Source of the DNA: Plantago major
Taxonomy: Eukaryota > Streptophyta > Magnoliopsida > Lamiales > Plantaginaceae
Assembly: GCA_026545765.1 (NCBI GenBank)
Contig: CM048841.1
Location: 88,642,636 to 88,706,635, forward strand
DNA length: 64,000 nt
Reading direction: 5' to 3'
The notes below the pieces were generated by a model, which saw nothing but the letters and a program-made list of their open reading frames with translations, ran no database searches and was not told where the DNA came from. Positions within the stretch are counted from its first letter, which is position 1. Every line of letters starts with the position of its first letter. The position numbers and the translations under genes are program-made. Shown one piece after another: positions 33,373 through 45,879 of this stretch.

Positions 33373-35828
33373 GTGGATGAGTATTCAATTAATTCATTCA
33401 AAATTCAACAAAATAGCAATTGTGAACAGAACAGAACACAACAGAAGAGAAACAGAGGAGCGTGTTTCCAGAAAATTTGTTTGCCTCTCTTTTCTCTGGA
33501 AGTGTGTAAATTTCTGGTGGGCCCTCCTTTCACTGAACAATCTCTTGATTGCAGTAGCGTTTTCTTCTTCCTTCTTCTTGTTCCATAGTATATCTCATCT
33601 TTTCATTGATTCCTTTCTTTTGAAAATTTGTTGCAACAAACAAACGCCTTCTTTCATCATCCACCTTCCAACCAAACCCTCACCATTATTATCACTCTCA
33701 TTCATCCAATTCATTTCTACCTGCCTTTGACTCACCTATTTTCATTCCTACCTAGCAGTATTTATGATCACAAGATTGCATTTTTTTCCTTCTTTCCCAA
33801 CCATCTCACTTTGCTTGATGGCCTAATCGGACTTTCTTGATGACCCTTTTGAGGAGGTAGCTAAAGTTTTGATTTTTTTCCTCACTCCATCTCTTGTTCA
33901 GTTATGCTTAAATCTGAAGGTTTGGTTATTTCAGGTGGATTCTGAGCTCAAGTGACGAGAAGTTTCTTGAAATTATCGCTATTGGGCTCAATATTTTCCA
34001 GGTGATTTCTTGATCATTTTTATACTGCCTCGTTCTAGTTTGTTCATTAGATTACAGTTGAACCTTTAAGGAGATGAAAGAGCTTTCTTGGTTGTGTTGA
34101 TCAGAAGATTAGATTTCAGTTTTTGTTGTCAATAGATTATGTAGATATCATGATTTTTTGATAAAGGTGCTCTCTTTAGATTGTTACTTAAGAGTCATGG
34201 ATAGTTGATACATCAGTGAGAGATGAAGCTTTTCAATTGCATCTGATGGTGCTGCATGTTCAATTTCTCTTGAATCCACCCTCTTCCATGGTCCTCTTTT
34301 TACAGTGCTGCGGTTACATCTTTCTTCACCAGATGGATGCTAAGTCAAACAAAATGTTTGGCCTTTGTTGTATTCCCTATCATTTTTCCCTGTGTAACTG
34401 GACTATTGAGATCTTCGGTTTCCTCTATAATGTGTATGTGAGATATCGGATAGCTTGTTTTTTGTTATACTTGCATGTATCATATGAACTTTACAAGTAT
34501 TAGGCAATGTGTCTCATTCCAGTAAAATAATTCCACCCTCAAGCTACAAGAACTTGTATACTCACAGATCATTGAACAAAATGATTATGCTCTTGGGTAA
34601 AATCATTGAGAACTGCAATAGGTTAATTTGAATATTGAAAGAAAGAAGGAAATGAGAGTTGTGGCGAGGGTATCGAGGTCGCCAGAGAAAGGCAGTCGTT
34701 ACTACCAAATAAAGTCTTTAGTTTTGATATACTTTATCCATGTCTGTGATCGACCATACTCCTTGACTCTTTGTTGTGTTCTTAATTTCACCTCCTCATG
34801 ATTTGACACGTTTTTTACGGGTTCAAAACAAATATCCACACGTGTCGAAAAATTCACTGTAAGATAGTTACTTTCTCTTCAATTGAAGGAAGTTTCTATG
34901 CAAAAAAAGTCTCCTATGTGGGCTTTAGTGCAGGAACACATGGTTTTTTATGTAGTAAAGTTATGTGGTTTGGTGCAAGCTACATACAATCAATGGCATT
35001 CTATGGTTACATGATGCCTAGTCAGATTTTCCATACTCCTACGTGGAGGGTAATGCGAGATACGGTTCAACTTTCCTTGTTTGGAGGCATATTTGAATGC
35101 AGTTTTCATCAATGCCAATCATGCCATATCCAACTAACTATAAATAGAGAATCTCAAGTCACATGCTTCGCTAAAAGCCATTGCTCTTTTTATCGCTACT
35201 ATTACCACGTGTAGGCCTATTTTACTTCAAAAGATGGTGCTTTCTGTTTAAAGAAAGCAAAGAAGTGTTGTGGGAGAAAGATAACACGTGTCACAGCATT
35301 CGTTACTGCCTATGCGAATATCTCTATTGGAAGCTAAACGTGCTGGAAGAATATCCTCTGAGTAATCCACGAAGAAAGATAATGTGCTGGAAGAATTATA
35401 ATTTCAAGAAACTAAACGGCTATATCAATAGAATAGACGGTGAAGCTGTGAAGGGGACTAAGCAAATCTATTGGAAAGATGAAAAGAACTGTTAAGTAGG
35501 AAAGGGGCAATTATCTTAGGTATTTACCAGCCAGTATCCTTATGTATCGATTCAGTTATTTAGTTCATGAAAATAAAGTAGTTGTGTCACTTTGTCTATG
35601 TTTTATTATCTTTTCGGCATCTAAATCTTTCGACCGAACTGAATCTTTTGTTGCCATGTCTTTGAAGTTTATATCTTAACATTGACTAAAATGGTGTCGT
35701 TTCTTTTTTGAATGTTTGCTTTTCTTTGGATTTATTCTAAACAATTTGCTGTGTTGTTTTCCTTGTGGTTTCGGTTCCTAACTTGATTTATTCATACAGA
35801 ATATTGCTTCTTATTATCCGACCTAAAC
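33373..35828 (+). other. promoter and 5' UTR of the BOI-related gene, with a ~1.8 kb leader intron
   Basis: The CT-rich DNA at about 33450-33900 resembles a plant 5' UTR. A probable leader exon ends at 34001 (ATATTTTCCAG, donor GTGATT). A matching acceptor, TTATTCATACAG, ends at 35799, 30 bases before the start codon of the BOI-related gene. The intron (about 34002-35799) has several short frames (34216-34503, 34918-35214, 35181-35495) in which I recognise nothing. This is inference from splice-site texture; transcript reads would be needed to settle it. Confidence 0.45.
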
Positions 35829-37780
35829 ATGTTCAGAGGGAATAACAGCAATACTGCAGCTCCTCCTCTTCTCGATCGTCGTTTCCAGTATCCTGCTGAT
35901 TTCTCAAATCATCTGCAGTTATGTGGAAACCGTAAGTTGATTCATCTGTCATTTAAGTTATAGGATGTTTGACATTCAAAGTCACCATTTAGTTTTCATT
36001 CCCAAATCTATGCATCTCCCATTGAACCTAAAGCCCTAAACGGTGATCGTTTGTTTTACTTGGTGCATATGCCCATTTGAAGTCTTACTTGGAATGACAT
36101 TCTTTCACATCCTATTCCAGTGTTGCTATCTAATAATAGCTTACATGTCAAACTGACTGCATGGCTGAAAGAATCTCTGATAAATTTAATTAGTTTATTT
36201 TTGCATCTCTCCGCTGCGTGAGCAGGTAAAAAATAGAAAAGAAAGCCTTCACCGCCTTTCTTACTTGGTATTCTAATACTTTTTAAGATATAGTATTGTT
36301 TACACTTAAAAAATGTACTTTTGTGTAAACAAGCGTAGTTTTAATATGATTACCTATCTGGCCCATAACAGATATTGATTCGATGCTATTCCTCAAGCAA
36401 AAGCGATAGAGAGCTGATATATTTATTTCGAGTTTGTTTTTGCATAGACTTGTGCAAGTATTGGTAGAAGTAAATCATGGAAGCACGCATTTAAGTTTGG
36501 TGGCTTTATTTACTTTTGTCAGCTTGTTACTGTTAAAATTTTGTTTTAAGATAAGGCCAATATCAATTCTTCCCTGGATTCTTCGTATTGCCCAAATAAT
36601 GTTCTTCAGCAAGTCTCACACAGAATATGCAATCGTGTACACCCATGCCGTTTGAAGAATTTATAGATGGCACGGGAATTGTAACAAGTATTCCTATTTA
36701 CTGTTTGCTGGGACTTTTTATACTGCAATTTTTTAGTTCATTGCTCCTACTGGCTACTGATTTCATAAAGATACTGAAATTTGTGATTTCAGCTTTTGTT
36801 CTGTATTTGCTATATAATGATCCTTTCTAAAATGCATGTTCCATTCCGCTGCAGTGCCCGTAGAATTTCATGCTGCTCCTGTAAACTATCTGGATAATAA
36901 AAACGGCGCTCCATTGTTCCAACCAAATAAATGCGGCAAAAATACTGAAGCTATTCCAAGGCAGAATCTTCAGTTTTCATTGAATAATAAAATTTGTCCT
37001 GATGAAACTGACAGAAAGAAAAATGTTTTGAACCAGAATCATGTATCCACCGGTTTGAGATTGTCATACGATGATGAAGAGAGAAACTCATCTATTTCTT
37101 CTGCAAGTGGAAGCATGGCAGCTGCATCATCTGTTTTCTCGTCTCTGAGTATTGACCTAAAACGAGAACTTAATCAGCAGGAACGAGAACTCAGCCAGCT
37201 TATAAGAACTCAGGTACAAATTTATTATTTTCATTTATTTATATGAATTGAATATTTTATAAGTCTTTAGCCATCTCATGAGTTCAAAAGAGAATCTTAT
37301 TGATGAAATCCATACTTTGTTCTGCCACTTTCTCGACTTACTACAAACAGCTCAAAATATTGAAACTTGAAACTTTTGTCCCATCCATGACAATGAGTTA
37401 TTCCTACTTGGTGATAAACTCCTGTGTCAATTGCATTTTCTGGACCATGACCCTTTACAAATTTGAATTCGTGTTGAACAAGGCTTTAATTGACCACCTC
37501 TATTCTCAGTTGATCAGAATGGAAAAGTGGATTGGTATATGAATGTAATAGTGTATAGTTATAGTCTTATAGAGGTAAACTTAGAAAAGAGGTAAAAGAG
37601 CATGTCAAATTTATATTGTAATTGAAACAATAGACTATAACTCCATCCATAGATCCAAAGATAGTCGAGAAACTACCTTGAACATGCACATCTTGAATCC
37701 TGATAAAGTTTTCCCTTCCATCTTGTTTATAGGATTTTAAATCTTGATTCTTCATCAATAGCATACCAACCATCTATCTA

Positions 37781-37843
<63 letters not shown>

Positions 37844-38582
37844 AGATGGGGCTTTGCCAGGAACATTTATTTTTTGGAATCTACTGTCAATGGTTGACAA
37901 ATGCATTAAGCTTGTTACGAGAGTAATGTCCTGCCCTAACCTCATAACTTTAGGCAATAAGCTCTTTCGAACACCATTTTTCTTGTCTGTGTTAGCATTT
38001 ACTACATGGCTTGACTAGATCAATGAAGTGATTATTAATAATAATTTTAAACAGGAAGAAAGTATGACAAAGGGGTTACAGGACATAAAGCAGAGACACA
38101 TGGCTTCTTTCCTAAACACTCTAGAGCAAAGCGTCTCCAAGAAACTGCACGAGAAAGATCTCGAGTTAGAAATCATTACTCGCAAGAACAAGGAGCTTGT
38201 GGAGAATGTTAAGAAAGTAACAGCCGACGCCCAGAACTGGTGTTATATGGCTAAGTACAATGAATCAGTAGTGAACTTCCTAAAAAATAACCTTGAGCAA
38301 GCCATGCAAGGCTCTAACGGAAGAAAGGAAGGCTGCGGAGAGAGTGGTACCGATGATGCTGCATCTTGCATTGATCCAAACAATTTTCTTGCCAGTGGAT
38401 TCAACAGATCATCTCAGGCGAAGAACAACATGATTTGTCGATCGTGCAGAGTAAAGGAGGTATCTGTTCTGTTAATGCCTTGCAGGCACTTGTGTGTGTG
38501 TAAAGATTGTGAAGGTTTTGTGAGTGTTTGCCCTGTTTGCCAGATGCTCACTACTGCTAGCTTTGAGGTCTACCTTTCTTGA
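35829..38582 (+). CDS. BOI-related RING E3 ubiquitin-protein ligase
   Basis: Three phased exons: 35829-35931, 36855-37213 and 38055-38582, giving 329 residues. The N-terminus (MFRGNNSNTAAPPLLDRR) and the disordered Asn/Ser-rich middle are typical. A long helical region in exon 3 (from GLQDIKQRHMASF through LEIITRKNKELVENV) corresponds to the BOI/SBP coiled-coil domain. The C-terminal RING has C282, C285, C297, H299, C303, C306, C313 and C316, followed by SFEVYLS at the very end, which is diagnostic for the BOI/BRG family. These ligases are known in Arabidopsis to limit cell death and gibberellin/DELLA responses, and they act in nucleus and cytoplasm. A long TA microsatellite lies in intron 2. 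Confidence 0.93.
37773..37841 (+). repeat. CTAT/TA microsatellite in intron 2 of the BOI-related gene
   Basis: A short CTAT run (37773-37784) passes into about 29 uninterrupted TA dinucleotides ending at 37841. Repeats of this length are usually polymorphic. Confidence 0.95.
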
Positions 38583-39057
38583 GAACCAATGAAATAATTG
38601 ACATTTTGGATGATTCACAATCACAACCAAAGGCAAACAGCTAAATTATGGTTCATGTTGGATTTTCTTTTTCCTTGCATACCAAAATGTATAAAACTTT
38701 TAATCATAAAAATAACCTTTACCTGTACAGTTCTTTGCCGATTCTTTATTTTTATCATTCTAGGTTAAATGTGTGTTTTCGAGTTAGTACTTACCGTGTT
38801 ACCGTACTGGTATATGTTACTATAATATAAGTCGTGCAAGTTAGCATGTTGTAGCAAAGAATAAACCCGGTTGATGATTCGGATTGGAGAACGTTATTGA
38901 ATGAAAATACGTTGCTATTGATGAATTAGACATGATAATTAATAACAAAAATTAATCGTGAAGTTATAACTCCATGGTTTTGAAACCTCCATACTGAACA
39001 AAACATGCCTATAAATAACCAAATGCATGTCAACAGAAGTACCAAAAAGAAAAGAAA
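38583..39057 (+). promoter_or_regulatory. intergenic region with TATA box for the small secreted-protein gene
   Basis: This is the 3' UTR of the BOI-related gene followed by the promoter of the next gene. TATAAATA at about 39011-39018 lies roughly 45 bases before the ATG at 39058, which leaves a very short 5' UTR (ACAGAAGTACC). No other element was recognised. Confidence 0.5.
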
Positions 39058-39594
39058 ATGGCAGCATCACATCCTAAACTCACCACCTTAATTTTCATCA
39101 TAGCTCTTGATAGTATACTCTTACAAGCTGTACATTCTTCTCTTCTGGAGCCAGAACAACAGGCTGATCGCCGTAAAGCACCTATTCCTACCACTCATTC
39201 GGCATCCAAGGCTGTGCTACCATCAGCTCCAGCCCGTAAACTTCCTCTGTTTTTATCCACTCACCAGAACTTGTTGCCTAAGGTTGCCAGGGCCCCAGCC
39301 AGTTATAGTACCGGTAAGCCACATGAAGTTCCTGGTTGGAGCATTGATGTTCACCCAAGGTTGCCAGTTCCGGTGCATGTTGCCCATGCTCCGGCTTCCA
39401 AGAGTAGTGAGCATACACAGATGCCTCAATTAAGTTGTTTCCCTCTTGAGGCAACTTCCAAGGGGAGTGATCATGCGCAGGCGCCTCAACGTTTTCCTCT
39501 TCCTCCTCATGAGACGGCTTTTAAGAGGAGTGGGCATGCACATGCACCTCGATTCAGACGTTTTCGTCTTCTCCCTCATGAGACGACTTCCTAG
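39058..39594 (+). CDS. small secreted His/Pro-rich protein with C-terminal repeats, unrecognised
   Basis: Intronless frame of 178 residues with its own TATA box. The N-terminus is a clear signal peptide (LTTLIFIIALDSILLQAVHS), so the product should enter the secretory pathway. The mature part is rich in Pro, Ala, Ser and His, has only one Cys, and carries dibasic sites (DRRK, ARK). The C-terminal third is three degenerate units of about 21-24 residues of the pattern SKSSEHTQMPQ…PLEAT, SKGSDHAQAPQ…PPHETA, FKRSGHAHAP…PHETTS. I do not recognise the family. A propeptide releasing several peptides, or a wall-associated protein, are possible but unproven. It is read by me as real because of the signal peptide, the promoter and the repeat kept in frame. 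Confidence 0.6.
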   Translation: MAASHPKLTTLIFIIALDSILLQAVHSSLLEPEQQADRRKAPIPTTHSASKAVLPSAPARKLPLFLSTHQNLLPKVARAPASYSTGKPHEVPGWSIDVHPRLPVPVHVAHAPASKSSEHTQMPQLSCFPLEATSKGSDHAQAPQRFPLPPHETAFKRSGHAHAPRFRRFRLLPHETTS

Positions 39595-40219
39595 AGGAGA
39601 GCGCATCGGTTAGTAAAGGGGTCCCAAGTCCTTTTGGGGACCTTTTTGTAGATCAACAAGATTTTAAGCAAAACTTAATTCTTGAATAAGTTCAATGCGG
39701 ACCACCTATTATGCTTTTGTGTCCCTCTACCGCACCGAGGTGGGCTTGGATGGGTCATGACATGAGCTAGCTAGCCTAGCGAAAATTGTTAAATTAGAAA
39801 AAAATGAAAGTGAATATTTTGGCCCAAAAGGGAAAGCAAGGATCAAAATTCAAAACCAATCTGTGACCACAAAATTTAACTACACAAAGAAACAAACAAG
39901 TGATAAATGACAAGAAAAAGAACTTGTCCAGAAACACATGGAATACATAAATCAATGGTTGAAATTGACTCTCACAGGCGTAATACAAACAAAGATTTTC
40001 CCAACTGGTGTTTCACATGATTAACAACCACCACAAATATCACCAGCATCAGCAAAAATCTATTGCCCAATGCATGATTTAGGGCATAGTTCGTGTCAGA
40101 GTGTCTGCCTTTTCTTGTTAGTTGCAGGTGAGTCAATGTAGATCCAAGGAATCATCTTCAGCTAGCCAATTTGAATTGCAAATGTTCGGCAAGTATTTAC
40201 ATTCGTAGGACCAAATACG
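39595..40219. other. 3' region of the small gene and spacer, nothing recognised
   Basis: Contains the presumed 3' UTR of the small secreted-protein gene and A+T-rich spacer up to the hAT element. The minus-strand frame 39794-39988 shows no domain. Confidence 0.5.
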
Positions 40220-40227
40220 CACATGAC

Positions 40228-41073
40228 CAAGGGCGGATCCAGGAATTTTTTTCTGGGTGGGCTGATGCGGTACTCATTTTCTGACACTTTTGTTTTTTTT
40301 CTCTTTTTTCTTTCGACCGTTATACTCACATATTCCGATTTTTACCCTCTTTTTTATGACTATTATAGATTTCATCATTCAAATATAAATACTGTATATA
40401 CATTTCTACAAACCATGTAAAAAATAAACATAAAAAAATTGATGAAAGCAATCTAAATTAAAGAATTTTTTAAAAGAAAATAACAACTAATAATGAAAAA
40501 TATGCAAGGAAATACATTATAATAGAAAAATATAAAATACAGCAAGAGTCGATCGATCCTCAAACCATCTGAGTAGTATGCACTAAAGACAATTTCATTA
40601 ACAAAATTACAAGTAATTAACCAAAACACATGAATGATAAGCAAATAATTAACATATACTACTATATGTTTACTAACATCAAGCATCTATTTTAATCAAA
40701 TAAATAAACATGTCAAATTTATCTAAAGAAAGATAAACAATTGAATTCAATGTGTTCTCAAAAGTCCTAATTTGTTCGCTCTTCCCATCTCCTATGTTAC
40801 TGCAAGTGTGAGTGTGAATTGTCTTCGGGTTTTATATTTCAACGTGTGTAATTTGGAATATATGATTCCATATTTACAATTCATATATTTTAATTTGTAA
40901 AAAAGTTCAAGTTGACTATGCTGAGCGAGTGGAAGGGTTGTTGGATTTTGTATATATATATATATAAGGCCAGAGGATCGATTCCTTCAATTGACATTTA
41001 TTTTTTTATTTTTTTGGTTTTTTTTTCTGGGTGGACTTCAGCCCACCTAAGCCCAAGGGCCCGTCCGCCCTTG
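40228..41073. mobile_element. non-autonomous hAT element with perfect 8-bp target duplication
   Basis: The termini are inverted: CAAGGGCGGATCC on the left, and TCCGCCCTTG on the right, which reads CAAGGGCGGA inverted. The element (846 bp) is flanked on both sides by CACATGAC (40220-40227 and 41074-41081), an exact 8-bp target duplication as made by hAT transposases. Subterminal TTTCTGGGTGG occurs near both ends. The interior is A+T-rich with no transposase. Confidence 0.92.
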
Positions 41074-42474
41074 CACATGACCATGAGTTATATGGCCAAA
41101 AATGCAATTTATAGGTGTCCACTTATTGGTGATTTTGATTTTTGATGTCACTATAAAAGTCATCTTCCAAATATTGTGAAGCTTCATTTTCAGTAATTTA
41201 ACTAAGTATGTTAGAGTTAAATATATTTGTTCTAAAGCAATTATGAGAAAGACGACCCATCTCGGTGTGGCATGAGTACAACTTTACAAAGTGCATCGGG
41301 AATTACATGTCCGTTTGTGGACAATATATCAAACTCAAAATCAGTTCAGGAACGGTAATCGGACCGACTTAATTAACTAAGTTTAGGGTCTTGGACCACA
41401 TAGGTCCGGGTTTTTCCAGAACTAAACTGGAAAGGTGAGGAAGAAGAAGAAATAGTGATAGCAGTAGCTTCCAAAAAAATGTCATGGGAGTCAACGTAAA
41501 AACTATAAATGTTTGTGGGGGTGATGAAAATGAGACAATGTTAATTACTATTACACTTGTGACGAGCTAGAGGGGACATGAAAAATATTCTGTATCCATC
41601 ATTAAATCAATCACAAAATGGACATAATTATAATCCTACACATTTATAAAAGTGTGACTACTGCTGCATATGAAAATTAAATACCATTGCATTATTGCAT
41701 AAGAACATAAGATAAGATATGAATCAATTGCATTGGTTCAATATTTGATTATTGCACTAATAAACAGCTCGGGAGATTTTCCTATATGCAAGTACTTGGA
41801 ATGAATTGTCTTTTGAATGTTTTCCACTAATGAATTGGTAAATACGTTGGGATATGCAGGAATTTTTTTTGAATTCTAGGTTAAAGAAGAATTAATTGAA
41901 AGGGAATTAGGAGCTTTATCATAATTAGATATATGGTATAAAAAATTATGGTCATAGTAAAAGATATCGGGATTAGTACTAGAAATATCAACATTTTACA
42001 TAAACTTGAAAATTACGCTAGCTTTATTAAATAATAAATACCGTTAATGTTAAAATATCATTTACACATTTCAAAATAGTTGATGCAGATAAAAAATAAT
42101 AATGAATGGCGATATAATGCATAAAATGTTTACTGAACTATAAAACATCAATTATTTTTTTAAATGTATGCCGTGATTTTATTTAAAAATATTAGTTCGT
42201 CGATGGTGCGTCACCCTCAATTTTTTACCACGTATATAACTAAATTATACTATTTCCGTCACAACTTTCCACTTTCATCTTTCATTTATAATTAACAATC
42301 TCAACTTTTCATGCCTTAAATAAAAATTAAAATAGTGAAATACATGTAAAAGTCATGATTTAATATGAAGAAATATTATATACCCCACAACCAAGTATTT
42401 AGCGCACTCACTTAATTTATACTATTGTACGTGATTCCTATTATTTTAATTATACCTCATGGTTTTTGTAAATG

Positions 42475-43620
42475 TGAGTATTTTTTTACAGTGTTAATCT
42501 TTGTGTGTCAGGAACACGCAAGATACACATTGATATGTCAAACAGTTCTCAGTGTTTTTATCTAGTGTCCCGAGAACACCAGATTCGGCAGAATTCTGCT
42601 GTGCGGGAAAAACCTGATGTACATCAGATTTCTGATTAGGTTTTGCCTTTATTCACTTTATTTCATTTTCTAATTGGTTCCACGATTTTAGTTAGTGTTT
42701 GTGCAGATATATTTAGGCTGAACGAGGTTGGATATAACAAGGAGATCTTGAAAGATCTTGGATATATTCAAGAAAGAAGATATCACTTAGAACAAGGAGA
42801 AGAAGTCGATTAGGACTCAAACTGCAAGCTGTGAAGATCATGACAAATTAGATGTGCTCTGGACGTTTTTGGATGCTATATATACATCAAGAGCTCATCA
42901 AGATAGATACGAGAATCATGCAAGAAAAACCGAGAGTTTATTCTTAGATTCACGATTTATGTTAATACTTTTCTGAGCTTTGTATAGCTATATTTCTTGT
43001 GTCATTCAGGTTAGATTAGTTAGATTGGAAGAGGTAGTTCTCTTTATTACTTGGTTGTTCTGCATCTAAAGATATTCGTAGAGAATAGATCTATAGTAGT
43101 TTTGTACTCCCTCCATTTCAGAGAAAGTGTTACAATTTGGATTTGCACCAATTTTAAGAAAAAGTAGAAAGTACAAGTGGCCCCCCTGATTAGTAGAGAT
43201 TAACTGAGTGGCATATTGTAATAAAATTAAAAGGTAGGGACTTTTATTATTTAACTAATTTCCATAAATGAAAATTGTAACACTTTTAGTGAAACGCCGA
43301 AAACGGAAAGTTGTAACACTTTCTCTGAAATGGAGGGAGTATTCATTATTAACAAACGTATAATGGATACTTTTCGGCTTTTCGCCATGAGGCTCGGTGG
43401 ATTCTAGAAATATAATCTGCTAGAAACTTTCTCGTTGTCTTTTATTCCGCTGTTAATCTTTGTGTTTAGGATAAGTTTCTGTCTGATTTATTGTTTATGT
43501 TTTTCTGCTGTCAGCGATACAGTGTGTCGAACACATCAACATACTGCACTGCCAGAGTTCTGTGTTCTGGAGACACCAAGTCTCAGAATATAGTTGTATA
43601 GTACCAAATCCCGGTCCGAT
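42475..43620 (+). other. possible degenerate LTR interrupted by a MITE
   Basis: The sequence has LTR-like texture: a TATATATAC box at about 42880, then a leader-like stretch, TTAATCTTTGTGT appearing at both about 42494 and 43453, and G/T-rich motifs with GTGTTCTGGAGACACC near 43560. A MITE is inserted in the middle. I found no TG…CA ends or target duplication, so it may be a truncated copia-type solo LTR or simply a composite repeat. Confidence 0.25.
43107..43339. mobile_element. Stowaway MITE, complete
   Basis: Perfect-looking terminal inverted repeats (CTCCCTCCATTTCAGAGAAA and its inverse, extending into GTGTTACAA) bound a 233-bp element flanked by TA on both sides (43105-43106 and 43340-43341). 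This is the canonical Stowaway structure mobilised by mariner-like transposases. It is a different subfamily from the MITE at 1319-1542. Confidence 0.93.
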
Positions 43621-45773
43621 TGCGCTTACAATTTTTAAATATCTCTCATATTAAATTCGATCAATCTTATATTATTATTATTATTATTATTTATATAATT
43701 TAATATTAAAATTAGTAATCAATCCAAGGTTGAGTGTTAATTAATCAATTCAATTGGATGTTGAGTGAAGGGAGTACGTACATTGTTAATTAATCAGTGC
43801 AGAATTTTGTTGGTGGCACATTAGTACTACTTAGGTAGGTACAATTTACAAATGCGACAAGTCCACGAGATGATGAGAAACCATGGGCGTCCTATGGCTG
43901 TTCTCTGATCGAATTATTATTGTTATTATGCAAACCAATCAGCTATCGGTTTCTGAACATCATTTTTGGACCTTACAAGGACATCAACAGCTAAAAATGG
44001 TAGTGGCCAATGACTCAGATATAAACACATTACTTGAACGAGCTACACAAAAGCTCAACGATCGAGTTTAGCATATCGTGTATAAATCTAAGTTTAACGA
44101 GCATTTGAGACAAATAACTTATACATAAATATAGAAGTTTGTATTATGATTTAAGAGTCTACGACTCGGTTCAATGAGAAACCTGGCTCCTAATTAACAA
44201 ACTCGACCTTGACCTGATTACCTTGTCGTGTAAGTTGGGTTTGGCTTTAACGTGCGAGTTGAATCTAATTAAGTATTTTTTTATGGGCTTATGGCTGGCC
44301 TCAGATAGTATGAGAGTGAAAAAATATTGCAAATTGAGGATATGTGGCGTATGTTTTTCATATCATTCCTGCTGGTTGTGAAATAGGACAAATTAAGTAC
44401 AAATATTGATGCCCGTGAGCCTTTGCATGTGAATATAAATATAATAATTGAGCTGTTGTGATCAGCCTATTGTTCCTTAACCAACCTTGTAGACCCACTC
44501 ACGTGTCCTACTTTGCCCTTTTTCAAGATCATACCATAACCAAAATATTTTGTTTGAGATTTAATGGAACAATTTCAGGCCGTTTAGATAGCGATTAAAT
44601 TTAAAAAAAACAATGTTATGATAGGTGTTTTTAGGTATTTTTAATTAGGTTTATGCGATTATAATCGCTTGCCAAATAGTAAAATTTCAAATAATTTGTA
44701 GGGTCTTAGATCGATACTCGTACTAACAAGTCACATAATGTATTTGTGAGAATCCATTTATAAGTAGAACTCAAACAATTTTAGAATGAGTGACCACCCA
44801 TTATCGATACGCTCGAAGTGAGCGACATCATTGTTTTGAGACTAACATATCACCAGAAGATCTCGTGAGGGAGCTAAGAATAATATACGCCTAAAGGATC
44901 ATGTCTCTCGATCGACTAGCGGTTGGATTGTTACATTATTTATACTCCATTATTTAACTCTACCAACACTTATTATTTGAAATTTGATACTATTCGAATT
45001 GGAATGGATACTAGCTAGTGTATAATCTAAGATAGGTGAGCCATACAATTGAGTTAGTTAGCAGGTGCCAACACAGTTGTGAATTAAAAAGTTGCATTTA
45101 ACAGAAATTCACAAAAAGGAATATAAAGCAATCAATTGTAAGAACATATATAATTCTTCTTGCATTATTCTTTTCTGATGGATACATTTGGTTTCTTTCC
45201 TTTTCTTTTTCCTTCTCTTCTTTTGTGGTTGGATGAAATTGCAAAGCTACACTTTATTGGGGATAACATCAATACAGCGTAGCGTTCACCCAAAAAGCAA
45301 TTCTTGTTTTTTCTTATTGATTATGGCACCTAAAAATAATAAAGAAATAATAATAAAAACATCGGTTATTATTAGCTCGAGTGATAATTAAGTGGCTTGA
45401 TTTCCCATTACTACTGATCCGGATTGAATTTGTAGAGGGAAAAAAAACACATCGATGAGATAAAAAAATTGATTAGATTATGTCGTGACTGCAATCAATT
45501 TTAGAGTGGTGATCACGAACATAACAATGAATCATTTTCCATCTTAAAAAGTCCGATAATGTTCGAACGTACTAGTCATGTCACGTGCAGTGGATACTGA
45601 TTGGAAAAATAATTTAGTAAATGAATAAGAAAAATTAGTAGAGATGAAACAATATATGCATGTAATATGTTTATGATTAAGTAGTGATCTTAAAATAAAG
45701 AAAATGCAAAAATTAGTTTTGGAATCATTGAGTGCACGTCCCTACTTTGTACATGTTCGCTCATTGCCAATGC

Positions 45774-45879
45774 TATATAAACTTGAGGGCACTCTGTTCT
45801 CTCTTCTCATCTTCAATTCGTAATGCTATTATAACTAACCAAACATACCATATCACCCACCACTAAATATTCAAGTAAA
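45774..45879 (+). promoter_or_regulatory. core promoter and 5' UTR of the polygalacturonase gene
   Basis: TATATAA at 45774-45780 (within GCTATATAAACTTG) is followed about 30 bases later by a CT-rich start region (CTCTGTTCTCTCTTCTCATC) and an A/C-rich leader to the ATG at 45880. Spacing fits a plant TATA promoter. Confidence 0.75.

Larger units (their letters stand above)
41082..45773. other. long intergenic region upstream of the polygalacturonase gene
   Basis: About 4.7 kb of A+T-rich DNA without a supported gene. It holds the Stowaway MITE at 43107-43339 inside a possible old LTR (42475-43620), an ATT run at about 43673-43690, and short frames (43883-44071, 45188-45391) that I do not accept. 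Confidence 0.5.

Noticed and set aside
34216..35495. Three plus-strand frames of 95-104 codons before the BOI-related gene
   Set aside because: Composition is intron-like, with no recognisable motif, and they fit inside a predicted leader intron.
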